Source: Streptococcus sp. S784/96/1
Lineage (GTDB): Bacteria; Bacillota; Bacilli; Lactobacillales; Streptococcaceae
NCBI RefSeq assembly: GCF_902729355.1
Contig: NZ_CACVCC010000018.1
Span: 1 to 49,263 of the forward strand
Length of the DNA: 49,263 nucleotides
Reading direction: 5' to 3'
Made by a program: the position numbers and the translations under genes. Position 1 is the first letter of the stretch, and every line of letters begins with the position of its first letter. The notes under the pieces were generated by a model. The model saw only the letters and a program-made list of their open reading frames with translations, did no database searches and was not told the origin of the DNA. This document shows positions 27,629 through 36,355 of the stretch, in pieces.

Positions 27629-27644
27629 ATGAAAGCGCTTGACA
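27629..27644 (+). promoter_or_regulatory. cre-like box overlapping the xylA -35
   Basis: ATGAAAGCGCTTGACA has a perfect AAAGCGCTT core, and its right end merges with the -35 TTGACA. CcpA bound here would compete with RNA polymerase. The final CA lies one base off the consensus. Confidence 0.75.
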
Positions 27645-27667
27645 AAAATAGCATGAGGCGTTATACT
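27639..27667 (+). promoter_or_regulatory. xylA promoter
   Basis: TTGACA (27639-27644), 17 bases, then TATACT (27662-27667). It lies between the cre box and the XylR operator. Confidence 0.85.
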
Positions 27668-27678
27668 GCTATTGTAAG

Positions 27679-27703
27679 TTAGTTCATCGAACAAACAAAC
27701 TAA
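27679..27703. promoter_or_regulatory. XylR operator of xylAB
   Basis: An inverted repeat starts TTAGTT and ends AACAAACAAACTAA, 11 bases after the -10. The right arm matches the known Firmicute xyl operator form (AACAAACTAA). A near copy of this arm lies at the GH67 promoter (31911-31933). Confidence 0.75.
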
Positions 27704-27736
27704 ATTTAAATCATTTTAATAAAAAGGAGAAACTTT

Positions 27737-29044
27737 ATGACTTATTTTCCAAATGTAGAAAAAGTTCAATTTGAAGGACCTAAAACTACAAATCCCTACG
27801 CTTTTCGTCATTACAATCCAGAAGAAGTAGTGGAAGGGAAGACCATGCGTGAGCATTTGCGCTTTGCCCTTGCTTATTGGCATACCATGACTCAAGATGG
27901 ATCTGATCCATTCGGCTATCCAGTGAACCAGCGTACATGGTTTGGTGCTACTCCAATGGAAACTGCTCATAATCGTGTTGATGCTTTCTTTGAAATCCTT
28001 GAAAAATTAGATGTTGATTATTTCTGTTTCCACGATATTGACATCGCACCAGCTGGTGACTCTTTGGAAGAATTCTTTGCTAACCTTGATGAAATCACTG
28101 ATCACATCAAAGTAAAAATGGAAGAAACAGGCAAAAAATTGCTTTGGAACACTGCAAATATGTTCTCACATCCTCGTTTCAATAACGGTGCCGCTTCTTC
28201 AAATAACGCAGAAGTCTTTGCTTACGCAGCTGCTCAAGTTAAAAAAGGTCTTGACCTTTCTAAAAAACTTGGTGGTGAAAACTATGTTTTCTGGGGTGGA
28301 CGTGAAGGTTATGAAACTCTTCTTAACACAGATATGAAATTTGAACAAGATAATATCGCGCGTCTATTTAAAATGGCAGTAGCTTACGGTGAGAAAATTG
28401 GTCACAAACCACAATTCCTGATTGAACCAAAACCAAAAGAACCATCAAAACATCAATACGACTTTGATGCTGCAACAACTATGGCTTTCATTCAAAAACA
28501 TGGTCTTGAAGGTGACTTCAAACTTAACTTAGAAGCAAACCACGCAACACTTGCAGGACATACATTTGAACATGAATTAAACGTAGCGCGTGATTACGAT
28601 GCACTTGGTTCAATTGACGCTAACCAAGGTGATGTTCTTCTTGGATGGGATACAGATGAATTCCCAACAAATATCTATGATACAACATTTGCAATGCTTC
28701 AAATCCTTGATAATGGTGGTCTAGCACCTGGTGGTATCAATTTTGATGCTAAGGTTCGTCGTTCTTCGCATGAAATGGATGACCTTCTCTTTGCCCACAT
28801 TGCAGGTATGGATACTTTTGCACGTGGTTTGAAAGCAGCAGCTAAACTTCGTGAAGATCGTTTCTTTGAAGACCTTAAAGAAAAACGCTACGCTTCTTAT
28901 AAAGAAGGTGTTGGTGCTCGTATTCTTGCTGATCAAGAAGATCTTGAAAGCTTAACTGCATACGCTCTTGAACATGACAATCCTGTTCTTGAATCTAGCC
29001 ACATTGAATTAGTGAAATCTCAATTGAACGATTATCTTGTTTAA
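27737..29044 (+). CDS. xylA: Xylose isomerase
   Basis: This 435-residue enzyme of the long (class II) type converts D-xylose to D-xylulose with two divalent metals. Visible hallmarks are FCFHDIDIAPAG, YVFWGGREGYETLLNTD, EPKPKEPSKHQYD, LNLEANHATLAGHTF and the metal-site stretch GWDTDEFPTN. AAAAGGAG precedes the ATG. It is the first gene of xylAB under XylR and CcpA control. Codon use is rich in preferred codons, as expected for a highly expressed gene. Confidence 0.98.
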   Translation: MTYFPNVEKVQFEGPKTTNPYAFRHYNPEEVVEGKTMREHLRFALAYWHTMTQDGSDPFGYPVNQRTWFGATPMETAHNRVDAFFEILEKLDVDYFCFHDIDIAPAGDSLEEFFANLDEITDHIKVKMEETGKKLLWNTANMFSHPRFNNGAASSNNAEVFAYAAAQVKKGLDLSKKLGGENYVFWGGREGYETLLNTDMKFEQDNIARLFKMAVAYGEKIGHKPQFLIEPKPKEPSKHQYDFDAATTMAFIQKHGLEGDFKLNLEANHATLAGHTFEHELNVARDYDALGSIDANQGDVLLGWDTDEFPTNIYDTTFAMLQILDNGGLAPGGINFDAKVRRSSHEMDDLLFAHIAGMDTFARGLKAAAKLREDRFFEDLKEKRYASYKEGVGARILADQEDLESLTAYALEHDNPVLESSHIELVKSQLNDYLV

Positions 29045-29065
29045 TCTTAATTATTAATGCTGAAG

Positions 29066-29103
29066 GAGCATGTCGTTGTAAGGTCAGCGATATGCTCTTT
29101 TTA
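29066..29103 (+). terminator. Hairpin between xylA and xylB
   Basis: GAGCATGTCG pairs with CGATATGCTC (G-T pairs included) and is followed by TTTTT. It likely lowers xylB relative to xylA without separating the operon; no promoter is evident behind it. Confidence 0.7.
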
Positions 29104-29121
29104 TGAAAAAAGGAGGAACAC

Positions 29122-30597
29122 ATGTCTTACGTATTAGGAATTGATCTTGGCACAAGCTCCTTAAAGGGACTCTTGGTTGATCAATCAGGAAAAGTTGTGG
29201 CTTCAGCGTCTGCTGATTATGGTTTAATCCATTTACAACCTGGTTATAGCGAACAATATCCCAGTGATTGGGTAGTCGCTTGTGATAAGGTATTTGAAGA
29301 ATTGGTTGAAACGGTCTCTGATTTTACGACTGGGCTCGAAGGAATTAGCTTTTCTGGTCAAATGCACAGTTTAGTGCTTTTAGATGAAAATAGTGAGGTT
29401 TTACGTCCAGCGATTCTTTGGAATGATACACGTACAACGGCTCAATGTCGTACGATTGAAGAAAAACTAGGTGATAAACTTCTTGGAATTACTCGTAACC
29501 TTGCATTAGAAGGATTTACCCTTCCTAAAATTCTTTGGGTTCAAGAAAATAAGCCAGAAGTTTGGTCTAAGGTGCGTCAGCTCATGTTGCCAAAAGATTA
29601 CTTGGGATTTTATTTAACTGGAAATTATCATACCGATTTATCTGATGCTGCAGGTACTCTTCTTTTAGATGTTGAGAAGGCAGAATGGTCAGAAGAAGTG
29701 GCTAATATCTTTGATATCCCGCTCAGCTATTTGCCAAAAGCAGTGGGAGCTTCAGAACAGGTAGGTACTGTGCGTGCTGAGTTGAAAGAACGTTTTGGCT
29801 TGCAAAAAGAGGTTAAAGTTTTTGCTGGTGGGGCAGATAATGCTTGTGCAGCAGTCGGTGCTGGAATTCTCTCAAGTGAAGTCGGTATGGCAAGTATTGG
29901 AACTTCTGGTGTTTTCCTTTCTTATGAAGGAAAAGAGACGCCTGATTATGAAGGAAAATTGCATTTCTTTAATCATGCTCTCAGTGAGAGTTACTACTCT
30001 ATGGGGGTAACTTTGGCGGCTGGTCATAGCCTTAACTGGTTCCGCGATACCTTTGCAAAAGAGCAGAGCTTCTCAGACTTACTAGCACCAATTAGCCAAA
30101 TCCCAGCAGGTAGTGATGGCTTGTTGTTTACACCATATATCGTTGGGGAACGTACTCCTCATGTTGACAGCAGTATTCGTGGTAGTTTTATTGGAATTGA
30201 TACCAGCCATACTTTAGCGCATTTTTCTCGCAGTGTTCTTGAAGGGATTACCTTCTCTTTAAAAGATTCTCAACGTCTCATGTCTGAGGTGGCAGGAAAA
30301 ACATTTACACGCATCGTTTCCGTTGGTGGAGGCGCTAAAAATAAAGATTGGCTTCAAATGCAGGCAGATATTTTCAATGCGGAAATTGTTGCTTTGACAG
30401 CTGAACAAGGTCCAGGCCTCGGTGCAGCCATGCTTGCAGCTCTTGGATGTGGATGGTTTAAAGACATTGAAAGTTGTGCAGAAACCTTTGTGGAGTATAC
30501 AGAAGCAGTCAAACCAATTCCGGAAAATGTCGCTGTCTATGCTGACGTTTATGAAGATTACAAACGCATTTACCCAAATGTCAAAAAGATAAAATAG
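29122..30597 (+). CDS. xylB: Xylulokinase
   Basis: This 491-residue FGGY-family kinase phosphorylates D-xylulose to xylulose-5-phosphate, the substrate of phosphoketolase. Motifs are GIDLGTSSLKGLLVD at the N-terminus, GISFSGQMHSLVLLD with the substrate-proximal residues, WNDTRT, KDYLGFYLTG, GGADNACAAVGAG and the C-terminal ATP-site VSVGGGAKNKDWLQMQADIF. AAAGGAGG precedes the ATG. A terminator follows. Confidence 0.97.
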   Translation: MSYVLGIDLGTSSLKGLLVDQSGKVVASASADYGLIHLQPGYSEQYPSDWVVACDKVFEELVETVSDFTTGLEGISFSGQMHSLVLLDENSEVLRPAILWNDTRTTAQCRTIEEKLGDKLLGITRNLALEGFTLPKILWVQENKPEVWSKVRQLMLPKDYLGFYLTGNYHTDLSDAAGTLLLDVEKAEWSEEVANIFDIPLSYLPKAVGASEQVGTVRAELKERFGLQKEVKVFAGGADNACAAVGAGILSSEVGMASIGTSGVFLSYEGKETPDYEGKLHFFNHALSESYYSMGVTLAAGHSLNWFRDTFAKEQSFSDLLAPISQIPAGSDGLLFTPYIVGERTPHVDSSIRGSFIGIDTSHTLAHFSRSVLEGITFSLKDSQRLMSEVAGKTFTRIVSVGGGAKNKDWLQMQADIFNAEIVALTAEQGPGLGAAMLAALGCGWFKDIESCAETFVEYTEAVKPIPENVAVYADVYEDYKRIYPNVKKIK

Positions 30598-30612
30598 TAC
30601 TAAAGGAATAGT

Positions 30613-30668
30613 GAGAGAAAGACTAAGAAATTTCTTTTTGAAATAGATTTGTTAGTCTATCTCTTTTT
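30613..30668 (+). terminator. Terminator of xylAB
   Basis: GAGAGAAAGACTAA pairs with TTAGTCTATCTC around a long loop, then TTTTT. It marks the end of xylAB before the SDR gene. Confidence 0.75.
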
Positions 30669-30689
30669 GGTAATAAGGGAGTAAAAGAG

Positions 30690-31730
30690 ATGAAAGCATT
30701 ATTTATTGGTGGAACCGGAGTTATTAGTACAGCAGTTGTTGAAAGATTAGCAAAGGATCCTCTCTGGGAAATTTGGGTGTTAAATAGAGGGAATAGGGAA
30801 AATGAACTTCCAACTAATGTTCATCAAATCATAGCAGATATTAATGATGAACAAGACGTTGCTTTAAAAATTTTGGATTTTGAGTTCGATACCGTTTGTC
30901 AATTTATTGCTTTTAGTGTTGAAGATGTCGAACGTGATTATCGTTTATTTAAAAATAAAACAAAGCAGTATATCTATATTAGTTCGGCTTCCGTTTATCA
31001 TAAGCCTGTTCCTCATTATTGCATTACTGAAGGAACAACTTTAGCGAATCCTTACTGGCAATATTCACGTAATAAAATAGCTTCAGAAGAATTTTTGATG
31101 AATAAATATCGCACAGAAGGTTTTCCAGTAACTATTGTAAGACCTGGTCATACATATAGCGAACGTTATATTCCATTAGGTGTGAGAGGTAAGAATGGTG
31201 TTTGGCAAATTGTTAAAAGAATGCTTGAAGGAAAGCCTGTCATTATTCATGGGGATGGTATGTCAATTTGGCCAATGACTTTTAGTTCAGATTTTGCCAC
31301 TGGTTTCTGTGGTTTAATGGGGAATCCAAAGGCTATCGGGGAAGATTTCCATGTTACTGGGGATGAGATTTTAACATGGAATCAAATTTATCAAACTGTT
31401 GCAGACGCGTTAGGAGTTTCTTTAAAAGCCTATCACATTTCTTCAGAGTTTTTATCTGCTACAGGGGATCATCTAGGTTATGATTTTAATGGAAGTCTAT
31501 TGGGGGATAAGGCGGCTTCTGTTATTTATGATACAACTAAGTTGAAAAGAATTGTTCCAGAAATGAAAACTTTAGTTCCTTTTCATAAAGGCATCCGCAT
31601 AGCTGTGGAATATGTACTGTCACATCCAGAAGAGTGTCAGAAAGAAGACCCTGAATTTGATAAATGGTGTGATGATTTAATCAGTGAGCTAGAGATAGTA
31701 AAAGAGAATATGCGGAAGTGGCAACGGTAG
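30690..31730 (+). CDS. NAD(P)-dependent epimerase/dehydratase-like (extended SDR) protein
   Basis: This 346-residue protein has a Rossmann motif GGTGVIS at residues 7-13, YISSASVYHK and the catalytic YxxxK as YSRNK. It is typical of extended SDR enzymes acting on sugars or nucleotide sugars. GGGAG upstream and no obvious promoter beyond read-through of the xylAB terminator. It sits between xylB and the glucuronoxylan operon, so a role in pentose or uronate conversion is possible. The CWxxF-like tail (FDKWCDDLISE) is unusual. Substrate not recognised. Confidence 0.8.
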   Translation: MKALFIGGTGVISTAVVERLAKDPLWEIWVLNRGNRENELPTNVHQIIADINDEQDVALKILDFEFDTVCQFIAFSVEDVERDYRLFKNKTKQYIYISSASVYHKPVPHYCITEGTTLANPYWQYSRNKIASEEFLMNKYRTEGFPVTIVRPGHTYSERYIPLGVRGKNGVWQIVKRMLEGKPVIIHGDGMSIWPMTFSSDFATGFCGLMGNPKAIGEDFHVTGDEILTWNQIYQTVADALGVSLKAYHISSEFLSATGDHLGYDFNGSLLGDKAASVIYDTTKLKRIVPEMKTLVPFHKGIRIAVEYVLSHPEECQKEDPEFDKWCDDLISELEIVKENMRKWQR

Positions 31731-31858
31731 ATAGCGATTGTTATCTAATAAATTCCAAATTGTCTTGAGTAGGATAATGGATTCGTTAGTAAATATCAAT
31801 TTTATAGTAGAGATAAGAAATGTCTTTGTAAGTAATAATATTTTATAAAAAAACAAAA

Positions 31859-31873
31859 ATGAAAGCGTTGACA
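31859..31873 (+). promoter_or_regulatory. cre box overlapping the GH67-operon -35
   Basis: ATGAAAGCGTTGACA matches the cre consensus TGNAANCGNTNNCA fully, and its last six bases are the -35. CcpA would directly block RNA polymerase. Confidence 0.85.
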
Positions 31874-31896
31874 TTTCAAGGTTGGTTTGCTATAAT
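31868..31896 (+). promoter_or_regulatory. Consensus promoter of the glucuronoxylan operon
   Basis: TTGACA (31868-31873), 17 bases and TATAAT (31891-31896), a perfect core. The -10 is enclosed by GTTTGC (31885-31890) and GCAAAC (31901-31906), a further inverted repeat that a repressor could use. Confidence 0.88.
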
Positions 31897-31910
31897 TTAA
31901 GCAAACGAAA

Positions 31911-31933
31911 GTTAATTTAGCAAACAAACTAAC
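31911..31933. promoter_or_regulatory. Second XylR-type operator
   Basis: GTTAATTT and AAACTAAC form an inverted repeat with a 7-base centre, starting 15 bases after the -10. The right part (GCAAACAAACTAA) nearly repeats that of the xylA operator (AACAAACAAACTAA), and its placement relative to promoter and cre is the same. Confidence 0.7.
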
Positions 31934-31966
31934 CTTGATATATCATTTTGAGAAAGAGGATTCGCA

Positions 31967-33916
31967 ATGACTAGAGATAAGGCTTGGTTATCAAAAAAAA
32001 TTAAAACATCTCTCAGAACTGTTCAATTAAAAAATTTGAATGATAATTTAGTGAAGCAAACAATTATTGATGAAGTAGGCTATCTTTTCGATGGTATATC
32101 TGTTATCAGCTCGCAAGCAGACTTGGTTTTAGAGGTGGATGTTCGTCTTGGTTTAGCCGAATCATATAGTATTGATGCTTCTGAGTCTAAAATTCGAATC
32201 ATTGCTAGTGACAATATAGGATTACTTTATGGGATTTATAGGTTGCACAGAGACTTTATAGTATATGGTGAATTTCGAAGTATTGTTGAATTTCCAAAAC
32301 AAGCTATTAGAATGATTAATCATTGGGATAATATGGACGGTAGCATTGAACGGGGATACGCTGGAGAATCTATATTTTTTAAAGACAATCACTTTAGAAG
32401 AGATTTTACAGTTATTCAAGAGTACGCTCGGTTGTTGGCTTCTGTTGGTATAAATGCCCTGTCTATTAATAATGTGAATGTTCATAAAGTGGAAACTGAG
32501 TTAATTACAGAAAAATTTTTACCTGAGCTTAAGTATGTAGCTTCATTATTTGAATCCTATGGAATCAAGATATTTTTATCAATTAACTTTGCTTCACCTA
32601 AAATCATTGGAGGTCTTGAAACAGCTGACCCCCTAGATGAGGGTGTTGTGATGTTTTGGAAAGAACGGGTTGAACAATTATATAAAGCAATTCCAAGCTT
32701 TGGAGGTTTTATTGTGAAAGCGGATTCAGAAGGAGAGCCGGGTCCGTTTGCCTATGGAAGAACTCATAAAGATGGAGCTAATATGTTTGGAAAACTTTTA
32801 GCTCCGTATAATGGTTTATGTGTATGGAGGTGTTTTGTCTACAACTCTACACAGGATTGGAGGGATCGCTCTACAGATAGGGCCAGAGCTGCCTATGATC
32901 ATTTTATGGCATATGATGGTGAATTTTTAGATAATGTTATTCTTCAAATAAAGCTTGGACCGCTAGATTTTCAAGTCAAAGAACCGGTATCTCCTTTGTT
33001 TGGAGGACTTAGAAAGACAAATCAAATCATAGAGTTTCAATTAACTCAAGAATATACTGGGCAACAAAAAGCGATTTATTATCAAGTCCCTGTGTGGAAA
33101 GAAGCACTTGATTTTGATACACGATATGATGAATTAGATGTAACCTTGGTTAAGGATGTTATCAAGCAATATTCTCAAGTAAAACAACACTCAGGGATCT
33201 GCGCTGTCGGTGTCGTAGGTATGGATGATAATTGGACTGGGCTTAAACTGATGCAAATCAATCTATATGCGTATGGTATGTTAGCGTGGAATTCAGATTA
33301 TACAACAGAAGACCTTGCGAAACAATGGATTGCGTTAACATTTGATTTGGATAAAGAGAAGCAACATATTTTATCTGACATTCTTTGTACGTCACGAGAA
33401 ACCTACCAATTGTATAATGCTCCATTTGGTGTTGGATTTATGTGTCGTCCAAATCATCACTATGGTCCAGATGTTAATGGATATGAATTTGATCGTTGGG
33501 GAACTTATCATTTTGCTGACCGAAATGGTGTCGGAGTTGATCGTACAATTAATGGTACAGGATATGTCACACAATATTCTCAGAAAAACATGGAACTTTA
33601 TAATCATGTAAAGACTTGTCCAGAAGATTTGTTACTTTGGTTCCACCATGTTTCTTATGAATATGTGATGGAGAATGGTAAGACATTGATTCAGAATATC
33701 TATGATAATCATTTTGAAGGTGTTAATCGAGTTGAAGCATATATAGAACAGTGGGAAAAGTTTAAAGGTTTTGTTTCTGAGAGTGATTTTTCTAATGTTA
33801 GAGAACGACTACTTGAACAATATCGTGTAGCTATTGAGTGGCGAGATCAAATTAATACCTATTTTTATAGATTATCAGGTATTGAGGACGACCAACAGCG
33901 TTTAATCTATAGATAG
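31967..33916 (+). CDS. aguA: GH67 alpha-glucuronidase
   Basis: This 649-residue cytoplasmic enzyme removes (4-O-methyl-)glucuronic acid from the end of xylo-oligosaccharides by inversion. Catalytic residues match the family: acid E255 in KADSEGEPGPFAYGRTH, and the two bases D334 (LGPLDFQVKEPVSPLFG) and E362 (FQLTQEYTG), exactly 28 residues apart as in Cellvibrio GlcA67A. AAAGAGGA precedes the ATG. It heads a long operon running through an ABC importer, GH2 and uxuBA. It is slightly shorter than many members (~680-700 aa) at its N-terminus. Confidence 0.95.
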   Translation: MTRDKAWLSKKIKTSLRTVQLKNLNDNLVKQTIIDEVGYLFDGISVISSQADLVLEVDVRLGLAESYSIDASESKIRIIASDNIGLLYGIYRLHRDFIVYGEFRSIVEFPKQAIRMINHWDNMDGSIERGYAGESIFFKDNHFRRDFTVIQEYARLLASVGINALSINNVNVHKVETELITEKFLPELKYVASLFESYGIKIFLSINFASPKIIGGLETADPLDEGVVMFWKERVEQLYKAIPSFGGFIVKADSEGEPGPFAYGRTHKDGANMFGKLLAPYNGLCVWRCFVYNSTQDWRDRSTDRARAAYDHFMAYDGEFLDNVILQIKLGPLDFQVKEPVSPLFGGLRKTNQIIEFQLTQEYTGQQKAIYYQVPVWKEALDFDTRYDELDVTLVKDVIKQYSQVKQHSGICAVGVVGMDDNWTGLKLMQINLYAYGMLAWNSDYTTEDLAKQWIALTFDLDKEKQHILSDILCTSRETYQLYNAPFGVGFMCRPNHHYGPDVNGYEFDRWGTYHFADRNGVGVDRTINGTGYVTQYSQKNMELYNHVKTCPEDLLLWFHHVSYEYVMENGKTLIQNIYDNHFEGVNRVEAYIEQWEKFKGFVSESDFSNVRERLLEQYRVAIEWRDQINTYFYRLSGIEDDQQRLIYR

Positions 33917-33930
33917 TTAAGGAGGAAATT

Positions 33931-34803
33931 ATGAAAAATCAGAAAGTCGGTTATCTGTACATTTTACCCTGGGTTATTGGCTTTTGTTTATTGACGATAT
34001 GGCCATTCTTGAGTTCCTTTTATTATAGTTTTACAGATTATAATATGATTTCAGATCCCAATATGTTAGGAATTGGTAACTATTTAAGATTGTTAAAAGA
34101 TCAAGAATTTATCAATTCGATTATAGCAACACTGAAATATACTGTGTGGACAGTGCCTCTACAGTTAGGTTTTGCTCTATTTATTGCTTTTATTTTAAAC
34201 TTTAAATTGAAAGCGATTAATTTATATAGAACAGCTTATTATATTCCATCACTTCTAGGTGGAAATGTTGCGATTGCAATTTTATGGCGTTTTATGTTCC
34301 AACCTACTGGCTTTATTAATGTCTTACTTTCTAAGGTAGGGATTAGTCCAGTTTCTTGGCTATCAACTGCTACTGGGGCAATGGCAGTTGTAGTTTTGCT
34401 AAAGGTATGGCAGTTTGGATCATCGATGTTGCTGTTTTTGGCAGCATTAAAGGAAATTCCGCAAGATTTATATGAAGCGGCAGCAATTGATGGAGCTTCA
34501 AAATTTAAAACTTTTTTCAAAATTACTGTACCTATGATTACTCCGACCATTTTCTTTAACTTAATTATGCAGTTAAATAATGCATTACAAGAATTCAATG
34601 GACCATACTTAGTTACAGGAAAAGGACCATTGAACTCTACATATTTGACATCAATGTTTATTTATGACAAAGCGTTTAAATCATTTGAAATGGGATATGC
34701 TAGTGCTGCTTCATGGGTCTTGTTCTCTTTGATTGTAGTGGTTACATTGGTAGTGTTTGGAACACAAAGTAAGTGGGTTTATTATTCTGATGGAGGGAAA
34801 TAA
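33931..34803 (+). CDS. Sugar ABC transporter permease 1 (CUT1) of the glucuronoxylan importer
   Basis: This 290-residue protein has about six membrane helices, LYILPWVIGFCLLTIWPFLSS at the start and EAA loop EAAAIDGASKFKTFFKITVP. It forms a heterodimer with the next permease, whose start overlaps the stop by 1 base. AAGGAGG precedes the ATG. The importer likely brings in aldouronic acids (MeGlcA-xylo-oligosaccharides), comparable to LplB/YtcP-type systems beside GH67 genes; specificity is inferred from context. Confidence 0.92.
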   Translation: MKNQKVGYLYILPWVIGFCLLTIWPFLSSFYYSFTDYNMISDPNMLGIGNYLRLLKDQEFINSIIATLKYTVWTVPLQLGFALFIAFILNFKLKAINLYRTAYYIPSLLGGNVAIAILWRFMFQPTGFINVLLSKVGISPVSWLSTATGAMAVVVLLKVWQFGSSMLLFLAALKEIPQDLYEAAAIDGASKFKTFFKITVPMITPTIFFNLIMQLNNALQEFNGPYLVTGKGPLNSTYLTSMFIYDKAFKSFEMGYASAASWVLFSLIVVVTLVVFGTQSKWVYYSDGGK

Positions 34804-35666
34804 TGGCTTCAAAAGTGATAAATAAAAATAATCAGATATATTCTGCTGTTTTAAGATATGTTGTACTGACTATTGTTGCTATTATTATGATTTATCCAAT
34901 TCTATGGCTAATTGGAGCTTCTTTTAAATCAAATACAGAGATATTTACAGAAGTAGGTTTTATACCTAAACGTATTGATTTCACACCGTATATTGAAGGG
35001 TGGAAAACTAGAACGGAATATAGTTTTACTACCTATTTTATGAATACATTTAAAATTGTTATTCCTAAAATAGTTTTTTGTTTAATCTCTTCCACATTGG
35101 TGGCTTATGGTTTTGCTCGTTTTAACTTTAGAGGAAAAAAACTTCTATTTTCATTGTTGATGGCAACAATGTTTTTGCCAGCAGTAGTTACTCGTATTCC
35201 ACTATACTTACTATGGAAAGATTTTGGAATGCTTGATACCTATGTTCCGCTTATTGCACCAACAGTATTTGCACAAGAACCTTTCTTTGTTTATATGTTA
35301 ATTCAATTTTTAAGATCAATTCCTAGAGATTTGGATGAAGCAGCTATTATTGATGGGTGCAATTCATTTAGTGTTTTGTGGAGAGTTTTGCTTCCTGCGT
35401 TGAAACCTGCTTTGATTTCATGTATCATTTTTCAATTTGTATGGAGTTTTAATGATTTCTTGGGACCATTAATTTATGTGTCATCTGTTGAAAAATATCC
35501 TGTAGCGATGGCTTTGAAGATGAGCATCGACACTTCTTCAGGTGTTGTTGAATGGAATCAAATTTTGGCAATGTCGCTAATCTCTTTACTTCCTGCTTTG
35601 CTACTTTTCTTCGGAGCTCAAAAATATTTTGTTGAGGGAGTTACATCATCGGGAATTAAGGGGTAG
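34803..35666 (+). CDS. Sugar ABC transporter permease 2 (CUT1) of the glucuronoxylan importer
   Basis: This 287-residue partner permease has EAA loop DEAAIIDGCNSFSVLWRVLLP and the C-terminal EGVTSSGIKG that ends many MalG-type permeases. It starts within the stop region of permease 1. The binding lipoprotein of this system is not upstream but 4 kb downstream at 39714, separated by the YesL-like and GH2 genes. As in the arabinan system, no ATPase is encoded nearby. Confidence 0.92.
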   Translation: MASKVINKNNQIYSAVLRYVVLTIVAIIMIYPILWLIGASFKSNTEIFTEVGFIPKRIDFTPYIEGWKTRTEYSFTTYFMNTFKIVIPKIVFCLISSTLVAYGFARFNFRGKKLLFSLLMATMFLPAVVTRIPLYLLWKDFGMLDTYVPLIAPTVFAQEPFFVYMLIQFLRSIPRDLDEAAIIDGCNSFSVLWRVLLPALKPALISCIIFQFVWSFNDFLGPLIYVSSVEKYPVAMALKMSIDTSSGVVEWNQILAMSLISLLPALLLFFGAQKYFVEGVTSSGIKG

Positions 35667-35671
35667 CCGGT

Positions 35672-36355
35672 ATGAGATTGTTTGATTTTCAAAAAATAAC
35701 AGTTGCGATTATTTATAGTGTAGATTCGTTTGCAACTAAAATATTTTGGTTTATTATACTCAATTTACCAAGTATATTGCTCTCCTTATTGTTGGAGCCA
35801 ACTATAAATAATAGTATTTTCTTTATTATTCCTTTATATTTTCATTTGCTTTCCGTAATAATACTATTCAATCTTTTTTGTGAAACAAAACAAATTTGGA
35901 GTAGAACAGTAGAATTTTTGAAAAAATATAGTCTATATTTAATTACGATATGCATGATTATATATATTTTTTTTATAGATTTTATCATTGTTTGGTTTCA
36001 TTTGAGACAACATGCTTTCGGAATTGCTCTGTTGATACTTTTAGGAGTATTTATAAATTCACTTTTCTATTTTATGTATGCGCTATCAAGGCAAATACCA
36101 TCCAAGATAGAACTTCGTTCATTGATAGTTAGCTGTTTTTGGATTACCTTTAGGTACCCCTCTAGGAGTTGTATAGTTATTGCTCTGATATGTTTAAATG
36201 CAGTAATAGCATTTTTTATACCTGTTATTTATTATATAGGATTGGGAGTGATGATATTGAAAATTTGTTATGGAATTATTGAGAAATGTTATGTAAGACA
36301 CTTACAAGCATTTCAGGAGGGTCGGAAAAATGAGGAAAGAAACTCAATTAATTGA
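35672..36355 (+). CDS. YesL-like membrane protein (divergent)
   Basis: This 227-residue hydrophobic protein has about five to six membrane segments and a basic tail. It is poorly conserved in sequence but occupies the same place after the permeases as the YesL-like gene at 6900, and its layout (SLIVSCFWITFRYPSRS followed by two hydrophobic segments) fits DUF624. It overlaps the GH2 start by 26 bases. Very AT-rich. Function unknown; the repeated linkage to CUT1 importers suggests an importer accessory. Confidence 0.65.
   Translation: MRLFDFQKITVAIIYSVDSFATKIFWFIILNLPSILLSLLLEPTINNSIFFIIPLYFHLLSVIILFNLFCETKQIWSRTVEFLKKYSLYLITICMIIYIFFIDFIIVWFHLRQHAFGIALLILLGVFINSLFYFMYALSRQIPSKIELRSLIVSCFWITFRYPSRSCIVIALICLNAVIAFFIPVIYYIGLGVMILKICYGIIEKCYVRHLQAFQEGRKNEERNSIN

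Noticed and set aside
31728..31747. Terminator after the SDR gene (TAGATA...TATCTA)
   Set aside because: The stem is only 6 AT-rich pairs and no T-run follows, so it is not a convincing terminator.
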